From Aporrectodea caliginosa (lineage: Eukaryota > Annelida > Clitellata > Crassiclitellata > Lumbricidae), in NCBI GenBank assembly GCA_020284085.1, contig JACEVL010000271.1, positions 62,001 through 126,000 on the forward strand: a stretch of DNA of 64,000 nt, given 5' to 3'. Below the pieces are notes generated by a model, which was not told the origin of the DNA, made no database searches, and saw nothing but the letters and a program-made list of their open reading frames with translations. Shown in pieces: positions 60,350 to 64,000 of this stretch (the stretch's first letter is position 1; the number at the start of each line of letters is the position of its first letter). Position numbers and translations under genes: made by a program.

Positions 60350-61417
60350 GATTTACTACATGTATGGATTGTGTATGCATTGCTTTGTTTTTATTATACT
60401 AGTTAACTCTGCATTTGTTGTTTATTTTATTTCCTGTAAGAATAACTATGGACACCATAACAAGGATTGTTTGAAGACGTACTGTTGTAAATAATGAATA
60501 AACAAAATACTGTTAGCTTAGTGATTGATGAAACTAGGGTGACCCTGCTAGCGGAACCTTATGTTCCTTTGGGTCTGCCTATTGACGCCACTGCACATGA
60601 ATGTCTTGATTGTATTTGTTTGTGATAGTAATTATGGTGATCAATAAAAAGAATTGATTGATCTTACTCATCCACCTAATCCGCTATCCATGTAGCGTCT
60701 GGACAGGAAATCCTTCTACCACCAGACTCCACTGGAAGCGTATGTCACAAGGAGATCTTTAAAACTGCTTGATCTTCTTACCATCCAGGGTCAAGAACTA
60801 CCCACAACCTTCCTATCAAAGGCTTCTAATCCCTCACCACTGGACCTACTTTCCATTAGATAAAGGCAAATGTTAATGGTCGTCAATGACTGCGCAGAAC
60901 GTGGAGTGACTCTGATCCATTCTCACATTGATGTACTAAGGATGAGTCACAGAAGCAATATTTGCTGTAACTTGTCTCCAGTCATCAAACAAAATTTTCT
61001 CTTCCAACGAAGGCAAAATGAAATAATAGTGGGTTGCGGGTTTTCCAGCACTTCAATTACGGGATTTATGCGGACTGGAGAACTTCTTTAATTATCCAAA
61101 CTATATTGCATTATAAATTTAATTCAGCCTAACTAAGCAGTAACACTGCGGTATATATTTTTCATTGGGTTGTTTATTTGCAAAATAATAACTGACTTGA
61201 AAAATAATAATAACTGACTTGAAAAAAATCAAAATTATACATGTTTTTGACAAGTTCATACTATATAGCAAAAAGTCGCAAAACATAGCGACCTCTAAAT
61301 ATAATCCAATCTTTCCAAAATTTTGCATAGAGACTCATGTTTTCATGTGTAACAAGGGCAGCCTTGTGGAGCAATGCATTTCCAACTTTTAATTTTTTGG
61401 ACCACACTAATATGCAT

Positions 61418-63585
61418 ATGAGGTTTTAGTAGACCTATGTGAAAATGGGGGCTCAAATACTACTAGACCATCAAAAACATCGCCCTATCACCAAATAGGG
61501 TTGATGGTTACACCCACAAGCATTTTCTTCACTAAGGAGATATCCGATACGGTATCCGGACGTTTGGTCATAGGACGCTTGGCGCATATGCCCGGTTATA
61601 ATTCACATACGTAAGCACTAGGTTTTAATCAGCGATGCAGAGGTAATAGGGACATAAGATTAAGGTAATAGGGACTCTAGGACGGAACCCTATGGAAGAC
61701 CAAGTGAGACCATGGACCATTCGAGTTCCCCAGGAGTGAAACGAACGCAACTACGACAGAGGGCGACCAGAGACACCGAACGACCTCTCAATGTTTGTCA
61801 AAAAAAGAATGCCATGATTCCCAGTGTCACACTCAGTTCAAATAGGGTGACGAGAGTTACAACAGCCCTAAAGATGTCCATAGGAATGTGAGTTAGAACA
61901 GATGATTGATCTCTGAGAAGTCAGGCATCGTCCCAGGTTTAACAGCTCTCCAGAAGTGTGTCTCTGAATGCAGTGACATTGTTTGAAAGACGTTGGAAAG
62001 GAAGTTGGCTTAAAACGTCTTTCTGTAGACACAGCTGAGATGCGACATCTAAACTCGGATAGAAATTCTGCATTTAGAGGCAATAGTTTCAAAGGCAATG
62101 GGAACAAACATGTGGGATGTTGTCATTGCTTCTATAATTCATGTTATTATTATTTTTATTTATCTCTGAAAAATATTATTAGTATGCCTAATTATGAGCC
62201 AACGCTTTTTGGTAACTATAAATATCAATCTAATTATTACGTCTTGGAACTGAGTACTTTTAACTGTTTGCTATTATAGGGCTAACAGTTTTCAAACGAG
62301 AAAGTACAAAACAATAATGGACATTATTATATCAGGTATCCAAGGTTACTGTTAAGTTAACACGCTAGGGATCAACGATATCAGTTCTAGCTTGACATAC
62401 TAATTAAATTCCGCATACTCAAAATATACCACTTTGATATTGCAATATGATGAGTTTTTGTTGTTGCATTTGTAACTTTTGAACTGGAGTATTAATTCAG
62501 AAGCTATAATTCTTTATCCTTAATGAATATTCACTCTATTAGCTATTATAATTGTTTCTTCTATTCACTCCTGTAATTATTTCTTTTTATTGTTCCTTCT
62601 AGTTAGGTTACATTTCTTTAGATCCCTGTATCTTATATTTGTATGTAATATGTCATGCACTTACATGTAGAACTAGTATATGAGTGTTTTAATACAGTTG
62701 ACATTTCTGTAACATTTAAAACATTCAGAAGCTGAGACTAGCTCTCAGCCTTGTATGTTTCACGTGTTTTATTCAATGAACATATAATTAGTTGTATTCA
62801 TAAGAATTTATCATTTTGGCTAAGTCAGAGAGAGGTAATGTGAACAGGGCAAGTATGATATGAAATCAGGTTCAGGCTACTAATCAAATTTACCCTCCAA
62901 CCCGGTAATATCAAATCAATTTCATATTACCGGGGGAGCGGGTAACTTGAAGTCTTTACACCGGGACTGTTCTTTTCCAATTTGCTACCGGAGGTGGATC
63001 GACAACATGGACGGACATACCTGCAAAGATTAGGCGCTATTCTTTCCGTAGTTCTCCACCTGAACCGTATTTTGTTCTACAGAGTTGTGGAATAAAGTGC
63101 TAAAGAATAATAGTCATCAAACTTATCAAAAAGTCATCGAAAATGCAAAGAAGGCGTATACGCTAAACATTAATAAAAGACCAAAAACCTTCTGCCTATG
63201 TTCCATCGGAGAAGTTGCTTCGCTTGGCTTGCTCTTCAAACTTCCTGATGCGCCTCTGACATCCAGACATTTCGGTCTCCATCTTCGGTCTTTCACTTGA
63301 GGCATGTCCACCGACGTTAGGTGTTTCTCGAACTACTCACCATCACGAACTGCATGCTGCCCACGCCTGCACATGTTTCAAGATTTTTACTGTCGCCTTC
63401 TAACGAACTCTGTTGAAACTAGAGAATTGTATTGTATTGTAATTTCGCTTATTCAAAACTGGCTGTCAAAACGCAGCCAACAACAAAAGTGCGTAACTTA
63501 TGGTTAGGTATAATAAAGAAGCCTAGACTAATAATTATAGATATACATGTAGATAATGCCCATATCTATACTGGATAATGTATTG
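61418..63585. other. No gene recognised
   Basis: AT-rich sequence with short frames lacking motifs. A small hairpin, CCCGGTAATAT / ATATTACCGGG with a 12-base loop, lies at about 62900-62933. Confidence 0.4.
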
Positions 63586-63978
63586 TTAATGTATTGGATT
63601 GTTATACACTATATGGAATGTAAGATCACACAGGGCAGCTAGTAAATGTTTTTGTGCAACGTGTGCGGTAGAAAATGCTCCAATCGATCGATCTGTAGCA
63701 TCTCCGTAAAATTTGTCCCAGGCCTCCTGTGGATCGGTAATACTCAAAATATCGTCAACACAAACTGTCTGCAGGCTCTTCAGCAGGCTGGCGTGTTGGT
63801 CAGGCGATCTTCTTCGGAAGGTGACTTTAGAGCGCCTCTTGTTGCGATCGGTTGGTTTGCCATCTGTTGTTGCCACTATAGCCTTATGGTCTGTTTTGAA
63901 CACAGAATCACAGATGTTATTATTTTGATGTTGTATAGCCCTGGATGCCAAACCATAAGAATGTCCATTGTCCAACAT
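63586..63978 (-). pseudogene. LINE ORF2 fragment (end of endonuclease and linker)
   Basis: The minus-strand frame reads TDHKAIVATTDGKP (the terminal S/T-DH endonuclease motif), then KRRSKVTFRRRSPDQHASLL and DPQEAWDKFYGDATD, the linker that precedes the RT in CR1/L2-like LINEs. A 3' part is not seen on this side. The N-terminal side runs to the window edge. Confidence 0.55.
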
Positions 63979-64000
63979 GTTCTTCCCCCGTGTCGGTTCA

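Larger units (their letters stand above)
55230..60660 (+). mobile_element. Near full-length CR1/L2-group non-LTR retrotransposon (defective)
   Basis: Order: 5' UTR (start approximate), ORF1 (55369-56881, interrupted), ORF2 with endonuclease and RT (56995-60349), then a 3' UTR ending AATAAAAAGAATTGATTGATC. Clade assigned from motif content only; CR1, L2 or a related group are possible. Confidence 0.7.
54334..61409. mobile_element. hAT-like element containing a 5-kb LINE
   Basis: The left end TAGTGTGGGAAAAAT (54334) and right end TAGTGTGGTCCAAAA (reverse complement, 61409) share CCACAAGGCTGCCC. They are flanked by a perfect 8-bp duplication ATATGCAT (54326-54333 and 61410-61417). Transposase remnant at 60870-61000 reads LMVVNDCAERGVTLI. 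The interior is mostly a later LINE insertion. 54500-55230 holds no gene; it has a direct repeat GTTTTAAATTAACTCTTTCA at about 54563 and 55141, with TTAACTCTTTCAGTCG-type ends that could be piggyBac-like. Confidence 0.75.

Overview
This window is from an AT-rich animal genome, most probably a marine invertebrate. It has spliced genes with long introns and no operons. Non-LTR retrotransposons, tRNA-derived SINEs, Helitrons, hAT-type DNA transposons and microsatellites are abundant. I cannot name the species. The host genes point to innate immunity: TRIM-like RING / B-box / coiled-coil genes and separate CARD exons.

Layout: 1-6167 holds TRIM copy A (+), with exons at 608-1751, 3196-3648 and 5963-6076. 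6168-13660 is transposon debris: a hAT-like end, two tandem-repeat-rich elements and L2-like LINE fragments. About 14026-21190 is duplicon C, with a CARD exon on the minus strand. About 21640-32620 is TRIM copy B (+), homologous to A, whose second intron carries a Helitron and a 4.3-kb hAT-like element with another element nested inside it. 32640-36420 holds an inverted repeat, a foldback element and a (CT)n tract. 36466-44436 is duplicon D, with a second CARD exon (-), a hAT and a Helitron containing an RTE reverse-transcriptase fragment. 44437-47345 holds microsatellites and a retroelement tail. About 47345-52151 is duplicon E, a partial copy of C/D. 52152-54110 is TRIM copy 3 (-), a pseudogene that stops at a hAT end. 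54334-61409 is a hAT-like element (8-bp target duplication) that swallowed a 5-kb LINE, itself interrupted by another LINE fragment. 61418-63585 is featureless and 63586-63978 is a LINE fragment.

How the host genes may work: copies A and B encode a RING E3-ligase-type module with two B-boxes and a coiled coil. The open reading frame appears to end at residue 383, but that stop lies just past a consensus GC splice donor (AG|GCAAGT). Splicing there joins phase-1 exons in frame and gives a much longer coiled-coil protein. The CARD exons are also phase 1-1, so they are compatible for exon shuffling. ISRE-like motifs before the ATG occur in A and B and are lost in pseudogene 3. An interferon-regulatory-factor-type controlled TRIM/CARD family spread by segmental duplication is my best reading. 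The TRIM-CARD link is inference.
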